A stretch of 64,000 nucleotides of DNA from Diplolepis rosae (lineage: Eukaryota; Arthropoda; Insecta; Hymenoptera; Diplolepididae): contig JAPYXD010000738.1 in the NCBI GenBank assembly GCA_030998225.1, forward strand, positions 2,356,001 through 2,420,000, given 5' to 3'. The notes below the pieces were generated by a model, which saw nothing but the letters and a program-made list of their open reading frames with translations, did not search any database and was not told the DNA's origin. Made by a program: the position numbers and the translations under genes. Below are positions 44,723-56,150 of the stretch, piece after piece (position 1 is the stretch's first letter; every line of letters begins with the position of its first letter).

Positions 44723-45043
44723 ATGTCGTCGTCGACTGGAACCAGGACAAACGCCGAATCGACGTTCTCAACCCTTTTGGTGCTGTGGGCATCTAGTGAA
44801 ACTATTATAAGGTATGTACATTTTCTAATAGTCTTACCTAGTCTTACTTATTTTCTACTCTTTTAATTTATATTAAACACATTTATATATAGTTTCTTAG
44901 GCTAAGTACATATTATTTAATTACTAGTCGGTGAGTCCCTTCCGGCCAGCATGCTGTTCAATTTTATTTAATCAATTTTTTTGTTTCTTTACAGGATCAG
45001 GAGGGAACCGGGATCACGGCGTGATCGTCACGTCACAACTTGA
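44723..45043 (+). CDS. Candidate small two-exon protein gene (45 codons)
   Basis: ATG 44723 in a good context (GGGGACATGTCG) opens MSSSTGTRTNAESTFSTLLV. Exon 1 ends at 44811 with donor AG|GTATGTAC. Exon 2 starts at 44995 after TTTGTTTCTTTACAG. The split Arg codon keeps the frame through IRREPGSRRDRHVTT to a TGA at 45041-45043. The 183-bp intron is AT-rich while both exons are not. AATAAA follows at 45081-45086, 38 bases past the stop, as at a real 3' end. No known family was recognised; the N-terminal Ser/Thr and C-terminal Arg clusters suggest no clear function. It could instead be a non-coding spliced RNA. Confidence 0.5.
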
Positions 45044-45080
45044 GAATTCGGGGTTGAGTTTTGCGTTACCCGATTTTTCC

Positions 45081-45086
45081 AATAAA
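45081..45086 (+). terminator. Poly(A) signal AATAAA of the two-exon candidate
   Basis: AATAAACAGC lies 38 bases after the TGA of the two-exon frame, in GC-moderate sequence that turns AT-rich soon after. Confidence 0.5.
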
Positions 45087-45090
45087 CAGC

Positions 45091-45602
45091 TTAATTGCCA
45101 TATTTAAAGCAAAAGTTGGCGTTGTCCTATTAGATAGTTCATTAATTAATTAATTTGAACATTGCCACCGTTAGTTTATATACGGTGGTACTAATGGAGA
45201 TATGTGCTATTATGATTCTGGGAGACCCTTAGTTATGTAGCTCAATTCTGATTGATTCGCATAATTAAAGGTTTATGGATATGTAGCAATGTACCTTTTT
45301 TCTCTTCGTGACTATTATTCAATTTTTGTTAATGGAATCTCACGAATTTGATTGCCGTTTACATTTTTCTGTCCGGATGACATACTGTATGTGGAGTTCG
45401 CTGCTCTGCATACTTATGTGTATCATTTGTGCCTCCATGGTAGTTGTTTGTCCAATAATCCTTGTATATTAGGTGGCCATTGTTACGGGTCCGCCATGGA
45501 GATTTTAATGATGACAGCCATCTTGTCGGTGTATCTACTGGTGTAAGGCCCGCTGCAATATGTATTCTTGGCAAGTCAAATAATTAACTTGTATTAAGAA
45601 TT
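45091..45602. other. Unassigned stretch
   Basis: Frames on both strands overlap at 45352-45574 (64 and 71 codons); neither resembles a known family. Confidence 0.3.
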
Positions 45603-45660
45603 CCCTAGCGGACCAGTGTGAGAGAACGGTCATAGAATACTCTGACCGTTCTCTGACTGT
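45603..45660 (+). repeat. CCCTAGCGGA-ended terminal segment, second copy
   Basis: CCCTAGCGGACCAGTGTGAG, then AGAACGGTCA and ATACTCTGACCGTTCTCTGA match the reverse complement of 12431-12512. It marks a transposon end of the same family. Confidence 0.45.
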
Positions 45661-45989
45661 TTTTATTCGCTTTTTACTTGCATCCCCTCTAGAAATTCCA
45701 GCACAGCATGAGATACAACCTTTTTAGCATTCAGAAAACCCAAGGCTATTTCCACGCTATTTCCAGACAAACTAGATGATGACCCATTCCCCAAAAAATC
45801 AACGAGCGCGAAGAATGGAAATAAATATACTAAAATACCCAGACGAACTTACTACGGATACCACTAGTTTGCCGTCTGACCATTCGCGACCGTCAATCAC
45901 TGGCATCTCTTCAGCACTGCCTACAGCTTGTGAAATGTCCAGAGTAACTTGCATTCACAGTAGTAAAAACGTGCACGTCAGACATAGTA

Positions 45990-46470
45990 AACGCAGAAGC
46001 AAATAATATTCATCAGGACTTAAACAAGAAAACTAAACAAATTCAAATCATCCAAGAAGAATTAAATGAGACTATTCACAAAATAGAATCCCAAAAGCAA
46101 TACTGGAATGACTACATGTATTAAAAAAATGATACAATGGTCAACACATTTGGAACTAAAATTAGAATATTTATACGAAATACTAAAACAATTCATTAAA
46201 ATAACAGAATACGCATGAGAAGGCAAATTACACCGTTCGAGAAATTCCATGGCCCAACTACAAGAAGTAATCACCGAAATACACACTAAAATGGAAGATT
46301 ACGAATTTCCGATTCCCACTTCACACCTTAGAGTGGAACTACTTACAAAAATTGGCAAAACGGACCTTAAAATTAAATCTGGAAAATTACTAATGTTCAG
46401 CTACCAACAATCACTTGAGTTAATGTTTATTGTCTACCCTAACTACGCACAAAAATTATATATTATGTAG
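45990..46470 (+). pseudogene. Decayed envelope-like remnant (insect retroelement, EFP-like)
   Basis: Plus-strand frames spread over this stretch show, in order, a coiled-coil-like segment, a leucine-rich segment, and a 73-codon frame (46249-46470). The last has SHLRVELLTKIGKTDLKIKS and a later hydrophobic block. This pattern resembles the C-terminal ectodomain of envelope fusion-type proteins carried by insect LTR retroelements. Stops and frame changes at about 46120 and 46215 disable it. The adjacent gypsy-type gag is on the other strand, so it belongs to a different element. Confidence 0.35.
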
Positions 46471-47745
46471 CTGAAACATTTTCAAAAGATCATTTCATAA
46501 TCACTACAGATGTTTTATTTGTATGAACTATTGTTGTTATGAAATTGGTATTACCAGTATAAAATTTTTAGAGTTATATAGAGATTGAAATCGTTTTCTA
46601 TCTAAAATTTTCATAATTGAGATACAATTTTTAATGAAAACGCATTTTTCTTAATTTCTTAACTTGCTAATTTTTAGTACAGCTGATTACGTGCCTATAA
46701 TATATAATATGTTAGATAGTACAATATGCGATGTGGATACACAATCTGAATTATCTCATATTCCGTCAGAATTTGCTATGCAAATTTAGAAGTTAGTGCA
46801 TTGAACAATTTTGTTTTAGGACCCTTGCATTTTATAAGTGGTTTTTGACACAGTTATCTTCACTAAAATAAAACACGATAAGAAAATTCTGGATTCGAAT
46901 ATTATTAGAATCAAGGATATTACTTCAAAGACTAATAAAATTTCGCAGAAATTTAGTTAATGATCATCCTGTTCAACGAAATTCCAGGAATATCAGCTAA
47001 TTCACTTATTTATAAAATTGCCATATTATTACAAATTATTGCCATTTTACTGATTATTCAATAAACTTCATTTTGAAACGCGGAAATTTAAATTAAAATT
47101 AGACCTGCATTTCATAATATTAACATCTTAAACGACTATAGAAGAAGAAAAAATTAGAAGTTGAAAAGTTTCTTCTTAATAATTTAAATAAACAATCTAT
47201 AGACATATTACTTACAATTAACAAATCTTATAATAAAATGTAAAATTTTAATATTATATAATCTGTAGATAATTTCTAGGTTGACAGTTTAGTTCAGGTT
47301 GAAGTTACTTTGAAAGGCTGTATTCATTGAGACAAAGAAGTACGTTTTTGATTATTAGAATTTGAATTTTCCTTTTTTTTTCTAAATAACTTCTGAATAA
47401 CAAATCAATTTTTGGTTCCGTTTACTATCATGAAGCATTTAGTGTATTAAAATAATATTATTCAAATAATTGTTTACCTTAATTAAGATATAAGTCTTGC
47501 CAAATGAAATCTGTACTTGCTTGAAACTGCTCTTTTAGAATTAAGAATTCACTGTTAATTAAATCAATAATTGAGTTTTTAATTTCACCTCAAATAAGAT
47601 ATGATCGACAATTAATAATAGTAAAAAAAATTCACTGTATGAGGCAGATGCTCCAATTAGCAGTGAAAGGATTACAAAATTATTGTAAACATTACCTTTC
47701 AAATACACGTTAGGAAAATCGTAAAAATAGGTGATAATTGTCATA
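46471..47745. other. AT-rich stretch without a recognisable gene
   Basis: No coding or RNA feature supported. The 61-codon minus frame at 47744-47559 has no resemblance to anything I know. Confidence 0.4.
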
Positions 47746-48979
47746 GGGGAGAAGCGGCGAAATTGGCGCGTCGTCTAAATTGGCGCACCCTATTTTTCAG
47801 AAAATGATAACATAACAAAAAATAAAAATAGTTCTATCGTGTGCATTCTTGTATGATATGTATTTGACAGAAAACATTATAAAAATCTAATAGCTTAATA
47901 CAGTTTTACTGCGATTAATCGTTTTTTGGCATAATGGTTATGTTCGAAGCCATTGAGTTAAATCGTTAAATAATAGTAATTCAAGGTGAATTAGATTAAT
48001 GCAACGATTTTATAATCTTTGATATTTAATCTTAAGATTAGGATAGAATATTTGTATGAAAAAATAAGCATTTTACGTAAAAAGTATTTAATTAATGAAC
48101 GATACACTTGCGGCCAAATAGTAAGTACACGATTATTAATATATAGATATATACATTTGAATGTTGCTGGACTTTTCTGCTAATCTTTTTCTTAAGATTT
48201 TTTGTGACATGGGAGGTAATGTGGTTCGCAAAACTGATGTAACGACTTTGTAAGGTTATATTCATTTGAAGAATCAGTGGTTAAATTTTTTTTTTAAGTT
48301 TGAGGTATTAAGGCATTTTAAAAGCGATTTTTAATAATTAATTTGTAGTCTGACAGTGTTTTGAAAGTTTTCTCGATTTTAAGATGTGAAAGCAATGTAA
48401 GTAAAAAATTTGTATTTTTGATTGATTGTTTCTATTATTTATAAGTCTTCTAAAGTTAATAATTGTATATACTTCTGATTACAAATTCAAATAATTCTCT
48501 ATAAAAATGATTTCAATTTGAATATTCACTTAAATATCAACAATTGACAGTATTTTATTGTACAAATATAAAATATATTTTAACTTTGGCTGGTTTATGT
48601 GAATAAAGGTATAAAAACTTCACATATCTTGATATACTATCTCAAATTTAGTTTCAAATTATAACTACCTGTTTTCATCAACCTTTGCTACTGAAATGTA
48701 ATTCTAAATCTATGAAAATATAAATAATACGTGGCAAGAGAAGATTATAATATTAGTGCGTCAATTTACCCGAAATGGCGGGTAAATTGACGCAGGTGCA
48801 GTCCTTCGGAAATCTGAATAAAAACCTGCTTTAATAATTTTCAATGCAATATTTATCCATTGGAAAGTATAGAAAAGATATCCAGCTATTAAATAAATAT
48901 TTTTCATAATTTTTAGTCACATACTTTCTTTTTAAACTCGCACTTTCTATTAGGTGCGCCAATTTCGCCGCTTCTCCCC
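47746..48979. mobile_element. TIR element with GGGGAGAAGCGGCGAAATTG ends
   Basis: Inverted ends of at least 24 bp at 47746 and 48979 are flanked by TA (47744-47745 and 48980-48981). The 1234-bp interior is AT-rich. A short plus-strand frame near 48210 (MGGNVVRKTDVTTL) resembles the N-terminus of pogo/jerky-type transposases, so this is probably a deletion derivative of a pogo-like element. A perfect inner palindrome GCGTCAATTTACCC/GGGTAAATTGACGC lies at 48758-48793. Confidence 0.7.
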
Positions 48980-49238
48980 TACATATAAACTTTATGAGTT
49001 ATTCATGTCACATTATTGCCTGGGAGTCATCATACTGTCCGGAAAGTGATTATAAGTCATTTAACCAGTACCACATGGCTCCCTTTCCAGTGTGCGCTGG
49101 AGTGGCGACAGTGTCCAGAACAACCCGTGGATTTTAGGATTAAGTTGCTGGTTGTATCCCTTTTTCAGCTCCATAGGCATGTTAATAATCAGTACCTTAG
49201 CGCGGTCAGGCATAGACGAGGCCGTTTGAATGTCAGCT
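48980..49238. other. Sequence downstream of the gag frame
   Basis: Moderate GC. It may be the start of the pol region of the minus-strand gypsy-type element, but I recognise no protease or reverse-transcriptase motif. Confidence 0.3.
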
Positions 49239-50455
49239 TCAGGTGATGCAGTGAGATAGACGCTTGATTGATGCGTGTGATGTCCTGGGAATACTAGTAT
49301 TTAATAGCGTCGATGCTTTGACTATTTTCAGAGCCAAAGGGGCTTCACTTTGAGGATCCAAAGTACTTCTTTTTCGTTTTCTGCATTGTTTTATGACTTT
49401 TTCTTCTCTTATCAAGTCTTCCTTTTTAGTTACTTCAAGTTTTACTCTTTCTTTATTCGATCTTCCGCATTTCCCTAAAAGATTTTTGATGATGGAGTTC
49501 AAAGAAACTTCAGAGTCTAAAATTGAGTCACTTTTAAGGGTATTTTTATTTTCTGTAAATGCATTAATTAAATCGGTTGATTCTGACATACATAATTCTT
49601 CACGTTGCCGATAGTCTATTCTATAATCGGGGCTATGATTAGATTGGCGATGGTTATAATTTTGATGCATTGAAGAATTTTGATAGGGGTTGAATTTTAT
49701 ATTTAGTGTATGTTGCTGTTGCTGGTCACAGTTACTTGCAAACTCCGGACTATCGAAATCGCTGAGCCTTTCATCTGGGTCTTGCTCGGGGTTTGTAGAA
49801 TTTAGTCCATTAGGAGTAAAACGTCCTTCAGGGCTAACATTTTTCTCCTCCGATTCGCGACAGCTCGGCTGCTGATACCGCGAAAAATGTTGAAAGGAAC
49901 ATTGCGCCAGGTAAACCCCGAATGAATGCTTCCAAGGCACAGTCGTTGAGGGGAAGTATCACCTGATTGTCATTTTTATATCTATTTTCACGAACTGCCT
50001 GAGCTCTCGAATAAAAATGTTAATCGGTCATAAAATTCAGAAAAACCTTCATTTTGAAGCATTTGAATGGTAGTTATTTCGCGTACATACCACAAATAAG
50101 TTTTATGGGGGGCAAATCGTTGTTCGAGGTGTTGCATTAGGTCACTCAGTTTAGAGAACGTTTTTCCGTAAGTGCTGTCTCGCGCAGCACCTTTTAATCG
50201 CTCTAACACCGCTATAACGTATCGTTTTTCGCAAGCTTCAGGCCCGAAAGACTGTCCAGTTATAATATCTTCGACAAAATCGTTAACAGGCATGTTTTTG
50301 CCATCGAATATAGGAATGTTCATAACTCCTTGTTGCATGGCAAAACATTCTGCCATTAACTTTATCATAGCATCTTGTGGATCGCACGAAATTTCATCCA
50401 TGAATTTTCTACTTTGAGCTTGCTTTAATATAGTTTTTTTCTGGAAATGAGACAT
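49239..50455 (-). pseudogene. Gypsy-type gag, two frame breaks
   Basis: Starts MSHFQKKTILKQAQS at 50455. The first frame (to 49988) carries the capsid-type region: NIPIFDGKNMPVNDFVEDII, LERLKGAARDSTYGKTFSKL, QRFAPHKTYLWYVREI. It then shifts at about 49990 into a frame with ALEAFIRGLPGAM, a classic Gag block, and near 49885 into the 49940-49239 frame. That last frame has a Gln/Asn-rich linker and a basic stretch (KVIKQCRKRKRSTLDP). No CCHC zinc knuckle was found. The leader, primer site and LTR follow upstream (50456-54182). Confidence 0.75.
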
Positions 50456-52226
50456 TTTGTCTGATAATTTTTATTGAACGTTATATATGTAATTTAGATA
50501 TTGAATTTAAGATTTGATATATTTACAAATTAGTCAAATAATACCTGTAATTAATCTACATTTTGAAAGAAATTATGTTTATAATTATGGATGATACGAA
50601 AAGCTGCAGACTTTATTTTTTAGTGTATACTATATGAATAAAATATAGTTTGAGGTATAATGTCGATGACCTTACATTTTGTTTTTTTGTGTGCAAAACT
50701 GAAAATTTTTAATTTTGAAAAGTCTATTCAGAAGCCTTTAATTTCTTCTTCCTTTGCGACCCTGAGCGTATGGTCGCGACTTTTGACTGTTTGAGGCTGT
50801 AAAAAGGTTGGAAGCTTGAATAAGCTGTTGTAATGTTGAAATTGATCCTTTATCGTTTTTGTAAGAAAATCTGTTTAAAGTGTTGAATTTAAAAAGACTA
50901 TTATGAATCACTTATTATTATATACTGTAATATCGTAGTTACTTTGAATTTTATTTTTAATTGTTAATTTAGAAAATTTCACTTAATGTTAAATTTTTTT
51001 ATTTATTCGTCTGTATTTTCTTATTGCTAAATGAATGCGGTAATTTTAATTATTGAATTACTATTCTCAATGATTTCTCCTAGCTATTACTGCTCTGTAA
51101 ATTCTTGCTGTGGCGCGCGCAGTCGCTGCAGCGTTTAACCTTGGATTATATGTTTTCAGTGATATATGGCGGGTCAGGCCAGCCGCGACGGCGAATTCCT
51201 GGGCAAATTTTTGCAATTGTTGAATTTATAATTTGATTATGTGTATTAACAACTTGCGTTTTTGGTGACACAAAATTAATTGAGCCAGACTCAAGCACAA
51301 ACCCTTAATTAATTTTTTAAAATCACAGAAAATTTTTATTGTTAATAAAAAGAAAAATTTGTATAATGTCACAGAATTTTAGAGATGCAAGTTTGGACAA
51401 GCTAGACTCAAGCACAGACTCTTGGACAATCTTTGCAATCAAAAATATTCTGTTAGTTAACAAAGTTAGGATGAAAGTTATAAACAATTGCAATACAAAC
51501 ACTTCGAACTTTGCCTTACCCAGTCGATCGTCATCGATGGTGACCGTTCAACGAATCTAAAAAGGACTTATACTCTCGTGTGCTGTTCTTGTTTTGTTTT
51601 AAACGTAAACTCAAACTTAGTTAACAATTTGAAAATTTCAGTAGTACGAAATTAGACAAGCCAGGCTCAAGCTCAAAACCTTGTGTAATTTTAGTACTTT
51701 CAGAAATTCGAATAATTTAAATATTTTCAATTCAAATATTCAATGCTTTAATACTATAAGTTTATTCAAGTTAGGCTTAAAGACAATTTCCTGCGTAAAC
51801 CTCTAAGTAGAAAAAGCTCTGAATTTTAAATGGATTCGAGTCAATGAATGATGTTTTTAATTTTTCTATACATTTTAGACCGTTTACTTGCACAATCTTG
51901 CTGCAAAGAATACATGCAAGGTTTATTCGCGGTAATTCGATGATGTTAATAAAGATGGCGGAGCTTGCGAGCACGCGAAGTATACCAACGCTTAAAATAA
52001 CATAATTTATTTTAAGATTTAATTCCAGATATGTAAATTTGGACAAGTAGAAATATCTTATCTAATTATTTCTACTAAACTTATAATTTTGTAATTTTGA
52101 AAATTCCTAAATTTTGAAGCTTTTATTTATGCACAACTTTTGTCCGAAATAAATTGCACGTATAATTTTGAGTAGCTTCAATTAAATAATTTTTAAAATA
52201 TTATCAATTGTGACAACAAAAGTGAC
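50456..52226 (-). other. Leader of the second gypsy-type element
   Basis: A long AT-rich leader for a gypsy-type element. 51380-51700 resembles 61850-62170 and, more weakly, 415-560 (GACAAGCYWGACTCAAGCAC, GTTAGTTAACARAGTTA, CTAAAAAGGACT). A short Arg-rich minus-strand frame ending RKGRRN lies at about 50850-50745, of unknown meaning. Otherwise non-coding. Confidence 0.5.
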
Positions 52227-52245
52227 AATCCCACTGCTGCCACCA
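52227..52245 (-). promoter_or_regulatory. Primer-binding site, tRNA-Leu type
   Basis: Plus strand AATCCCACTGCTGCCACCA resembles the 3' end of a tRNA-Leu with CCA. It is 7 bases from the LTR at 52253. The two other gypsy-type elements here use tRNA-Gly, so this one is a separate family. Confidence 0.7.
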
Positions 52246-52252
52246 AATCAGC

Positions 52253-54182
52253 TGTTACGTCCCGAGCAAAAGGCGAGGGTAATTTGGATTTTGGATGTAA
52301 GGGAGGCGGTTAGCTGATTATATCAGGTTGGTAAGGCCTGATAATTTATTTTTGTTTGTGGGTACGTTGTCACTTGTCAGGTCTATGGGCCGTGAGTTGT
52401 TCACAATGATAATAAAACACTGAATTTACGAATATATAAGGTAATTTATTATAAATAAATAAGTTGTTGCACAACTTTTCATAAAATGATACTTAGTTGG
52501 TAACTTATACTACTTCCCAAGATGAGAAGGCGATGTTGTGAGTTTTATGCGGTTATGAGCCAAATATACAGGTTTTGAGATGCCTATATATGTAACTTCC
52601 GCAGTTGATTGTGGACGTTTTACGCTAATATACTAGGTTTTGAGATGCCTAGGTATACAACTCACGCTCCACATTCAGCGTTATAGTCAAATATAATAAG
52701 TTTTGAGATGCTTATTTATATTTATGTTATGAGTTTTATGCGATTATGAGCCAAATATACAGGTTTTGAGATGCCTATATATGTAACTTCCGCAGTTGAT
52801 TGTGGACGTTTTACGCTAATATACTAGGTTTTGAGATGCCTAGGTATACAACTCACGCTCCACATTCAGCGTTATAGTTAATATAATAAGTTTTGAGATG
52901 CTTATTTATATATATATATATATATAACTTACTTGTCTACCACTTAAATTAGAGGGCAAAAGAGAGAATTGTCGTTTATTACTCCTGTTATTGCAAGTCA
53001 ACGCGCACAAATCCTTGCAGGGTAGTTGAGTTTCGTTTGAGTCTCCGTGAGGTAGCAAAACAACGATAAATTTTGCAGGAGGTATGGTGTAAGGGATGCA
53101 AGTCCACCAGCAACTGATATGATCAATTATCCGCTTACGTATCTTGTTGAGTACACGAGAAATGAATCAAACATGCACTTGTTAACAAGATAGGTTAGTT
53201 CGTCCCGATTTCAGAAATAAATCACTATCAACCGACACGACTAAATACGACGATACACGTAATCCAAAGGAACTATCTAGCACTACGGTTTCCGGACTTG
53301 CACCACTTAAGGACCAAGGATTTTATTTACCAAGTACCGAATGTTGAGTTGCTCATAGAAATCCAATGAGACTTACGTTTATCGAAGGGTCTGCTCACGA
53401 CGTTGAATTACCTGTCCGGACCTAATAACCGTACAACTGCTCGGAATTTAATGACAAACCACCAGAGGTAAATCTGGGGTATATATACTATTGATCTCAC
53501 AATAGTGACTGAGGTGGGAATGGATTCGCGCAAAAGTGATGGAAGTCACTTTCGTTGCAAAGTTCGCGACTCCCTCTAATTTCTGCCTTACGGTCTTAAT
53601 CAAGGGTGAATTTATCTTTGCTTTGCATCCCTTCTTTTCTTTCGTTTGCCTGTGCTTATATCTAGGTGAAGAATAAATACCAGTGTGGTTAAGTACACCT
53701 GTATTTACTTATCTTAAGCTCAAACACTAAATTATTATCAATATTTATTAATATCATCAATAATTTTATGCTTAGTAACTAGCAAGGATGGTATAGTACT
53801 TATTAATTCAGGCAATAATGAATCAATGTTAATAGCACAATGCCAGTTACATGTTGCCGTCTCACTAGGTTACTAGCGCCGCATTGCTATATTTTTGACA
53901 CGCGGTGTGACTCACTGACTCATTACCGCGTGGGTAATTACCATATAGACCGAGCGATACTCTTCTTTATCACTTGTTACCAAGTGTTGAACCGATCTAT
54001 CGATGTGAGGTAGTGCATTAACTTACCTCTGCAGAATAGTTACCCGGTCTAGGTAGTAATTACCATAAGACTGATAATAATTAAAGAGTATAACTAATTA
54101 TTCACTTCCATGTACGAAGTATTGCTCATATACAGGGGCAATAATAAAAAATTTTAAAATTTAATGTTACCGGGATGTAACA
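52253..54182 (-). repeat. 5' LTR of the second gypsy-type element
   Basis: 1930 bp; plus strand TGTTACGTCCCGAGC to CCGGGATGTAACA, so on the minus strand it is TGTTACATCCCGG to GGACGTAACA. Borders are supported by the adjacent primer site and by TG..CA ends. It includes a tandem duplication (52535-52910) and a TACTTGGTAAATAAAATCC block (complement at about 53315-53335). A decayed relative lies at 38740-39545. The 3' LTR was not found in the window. Confidence 0.8.
52535..52910. repeat. 191-bp tandem duplication inside the LTR, each with three sub-repeats
   Basis: Copies at 52535-52725 and 52726-52910 are nearly identical. Each carries three GTTTTGAGATGCYTA blocks, following AATATACAG, AATATACTAG and AATATAATAA. 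It ends at a TA run (52911-52926). Confidence 0.9.
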
Positions 54183-55079
54183 CGAAATTGTTATGTCCCT
54201 ACTGGAAAACCCTTTACATCTCGGAAAGGACAATATTACTTGAGAAGCAACAATAAAAACCACTACAGGCACTCTTCACCGAGGAGTTGTTAAATTATGA
54301 ATCTGCCTATAATTTAACCAATGTTAAAGGTATTTTATCAAAAGGGGGGATATGTTTCTTATTGTAGCACAATTTAAATTTTTCTATGCTTGTAGCAACG
54401 ATGGAATACTTTCATTTTCTTCCTAAATGTTTTACCGATCTATACTTAGTGTGTGCCAAGATGGCGACATAAGTGTTACGTACGACCCTCAAAAATAAAA
54501 TGATTAAAAATGAAATTAATTATTTTTGATTTGCATACGTGGAGGCTACACAAACCGTAAGACACAAATGTGTCTTTTATTATTTATTTTGTGCTTTCGT
54601 GGTCTTTCTACCCTCGGCTGAGGGTGCCTTATCTCCGCCAAGTTTTCTTAATGCTATTGTGATAGGATGAAAAATGAGTTTATAAACGAAAGTTAGTTAA
54701 AAAGATTCCCAATTGTGTAACAGTTTTATTGAATTTGAAAATAATTCTTACAAAATTAAGAACGATATGGACTCATCCTTATTTAATACTTAATCCTACC
54801 AGTTGAGAAGGATGACGACTGGGCATAGGATTTCTTCGATGATCGTGACTTTCAGAAGAGTCACTCGATTCTTTCTGCCGCACACACACATGCACGTTAA
54901 TCCTATGACTTTCACATCCTAGTTTTGGGAAAAGAATAAGGTGCATGGTTTTCAACCAGAGAACAAACAGTACGTTAAAATTGTTTTGTTCTCTCCACTA
55001 TAGTTTTTTTTCGCAACTCTAGTGCTGGTTTCTCGAAAAGGAAAATCTCCCCGTCGTTTTGAGATTCGACGGAATGAAG
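54183..55079. other. Unassigned stretch
   Basis: No gene recognised. A small hairpin ACCCTCGG/CTGAGGGT is at about 54611. Confidence 0.35.
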
Positions 55080-55180
55080 TTATCTTTTTTGTGTTCGACC
55101 CCAAGCTATCAACGCACTGTTAGTATACTCAACTAACCGACCACCGGCGTGCCCTAATGCTAGAGCGCGAATCGTAGTGG
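55080..55180 (-). repeat. Possible tRNA-derived SINE head
   Basis: On the minus strand TCGGTTAGTTGAGTATACTA resembles an A-box region and TTGGGGTCGAACAC a B-box region about 35 bases further on. No tail or target duplication was identified. Confidence 0.3.
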
Positions 55181-56115
55181 TGAGAAAAAAATATTTTAAA
55201 AAAATATATTTTTTTCCTGCGTGGCAACCCTGCGAAAGGCTTCTGTCGGAGATAAGATTGAATATTATTTTCGTCCGCCCACTGTGTACTTGCGAGACTT
55301 CGTTTAATTTATTGACACCTGTTCCGAACCACGGACGGGCAAAAGCAAAGACCGGGTTTTGCTCCTCTAAACTTCTTGATCGAGTCAAGAAGCTTGTAAA
55401 ACTGCGTTTTTTGATTTGAAATTGATTTATTATTATACACTTGTATCGATGTCAATTGGAGAAAGGATTTGTGATGATTCAGGATTTTATGTGGAGCATG
55501 CTGACCAGGAATTTGGAAATAATGGATGTCTAAATACTTGGTAGCCCTAATTAGTTTCGTGCCTATTGCCAAACTGAGAATTTTTTCCTCTTTCTGCTAC
55601 ATAATCGTTTTTTTCGATTAGTAGAATTACTAAGTAAGAGGTTAATGTTAGTTTTACCTTTTAGGTTTGTTAGTTTTTGATTCTGAATCCTCCTTTTTCT
55701 TCAATTGAGAAGATGGTGGTTCAGATTTTCTAACAACATTTTTACTCACTGGCTTTGACAAATCATGGCTATCCAAGTTTCAAATAATCCATTTCCATTA
55801 TCTACGTATTGTACTTGTGCTAGGTACGGATAGGTATAAATAGGAGATGGTTTGTAGACATGGCATCGATACTAGTGGTCGAGGAATTTAACGTTTGTTG
55901 TTTAAAATATGGAAACACACATAAGGTCTGCGAGTACACGTGTGCGAACAAGTGCAAGCTTTTGACGAAATCGGCGGTGTGTGTATGTTTTCATACTAGT
56001 TTCCTCATCTCACTCCTCATCCTTCTCCCTGTTATATTACATTCTTTTTAAATTAAATTCAGGCATATGTACATTTTTTTGTTTTCACCCATAAAAAAAA
56101 TTCTATTTGTATGCA

Positions 56116-56117
<2 letters not shown>
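55181..56117. other. Unassigned stretch
   Basis: Overlapping frames at 55177-55572 run on both strands without recognisable domains. 55860-56051 is a short Cys-containing frame (63 codons) with a hydrophobic C-terminus, of unknown meaning. Confidence 0.3.

Positions 56118-56149
<32 letters not shown>
56118..56149. repeat. (TA)n microsatellite
   Basis: About 15 TA units. Confidence 0.9.
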
Positions 56150-56150
<1 letters not shown>

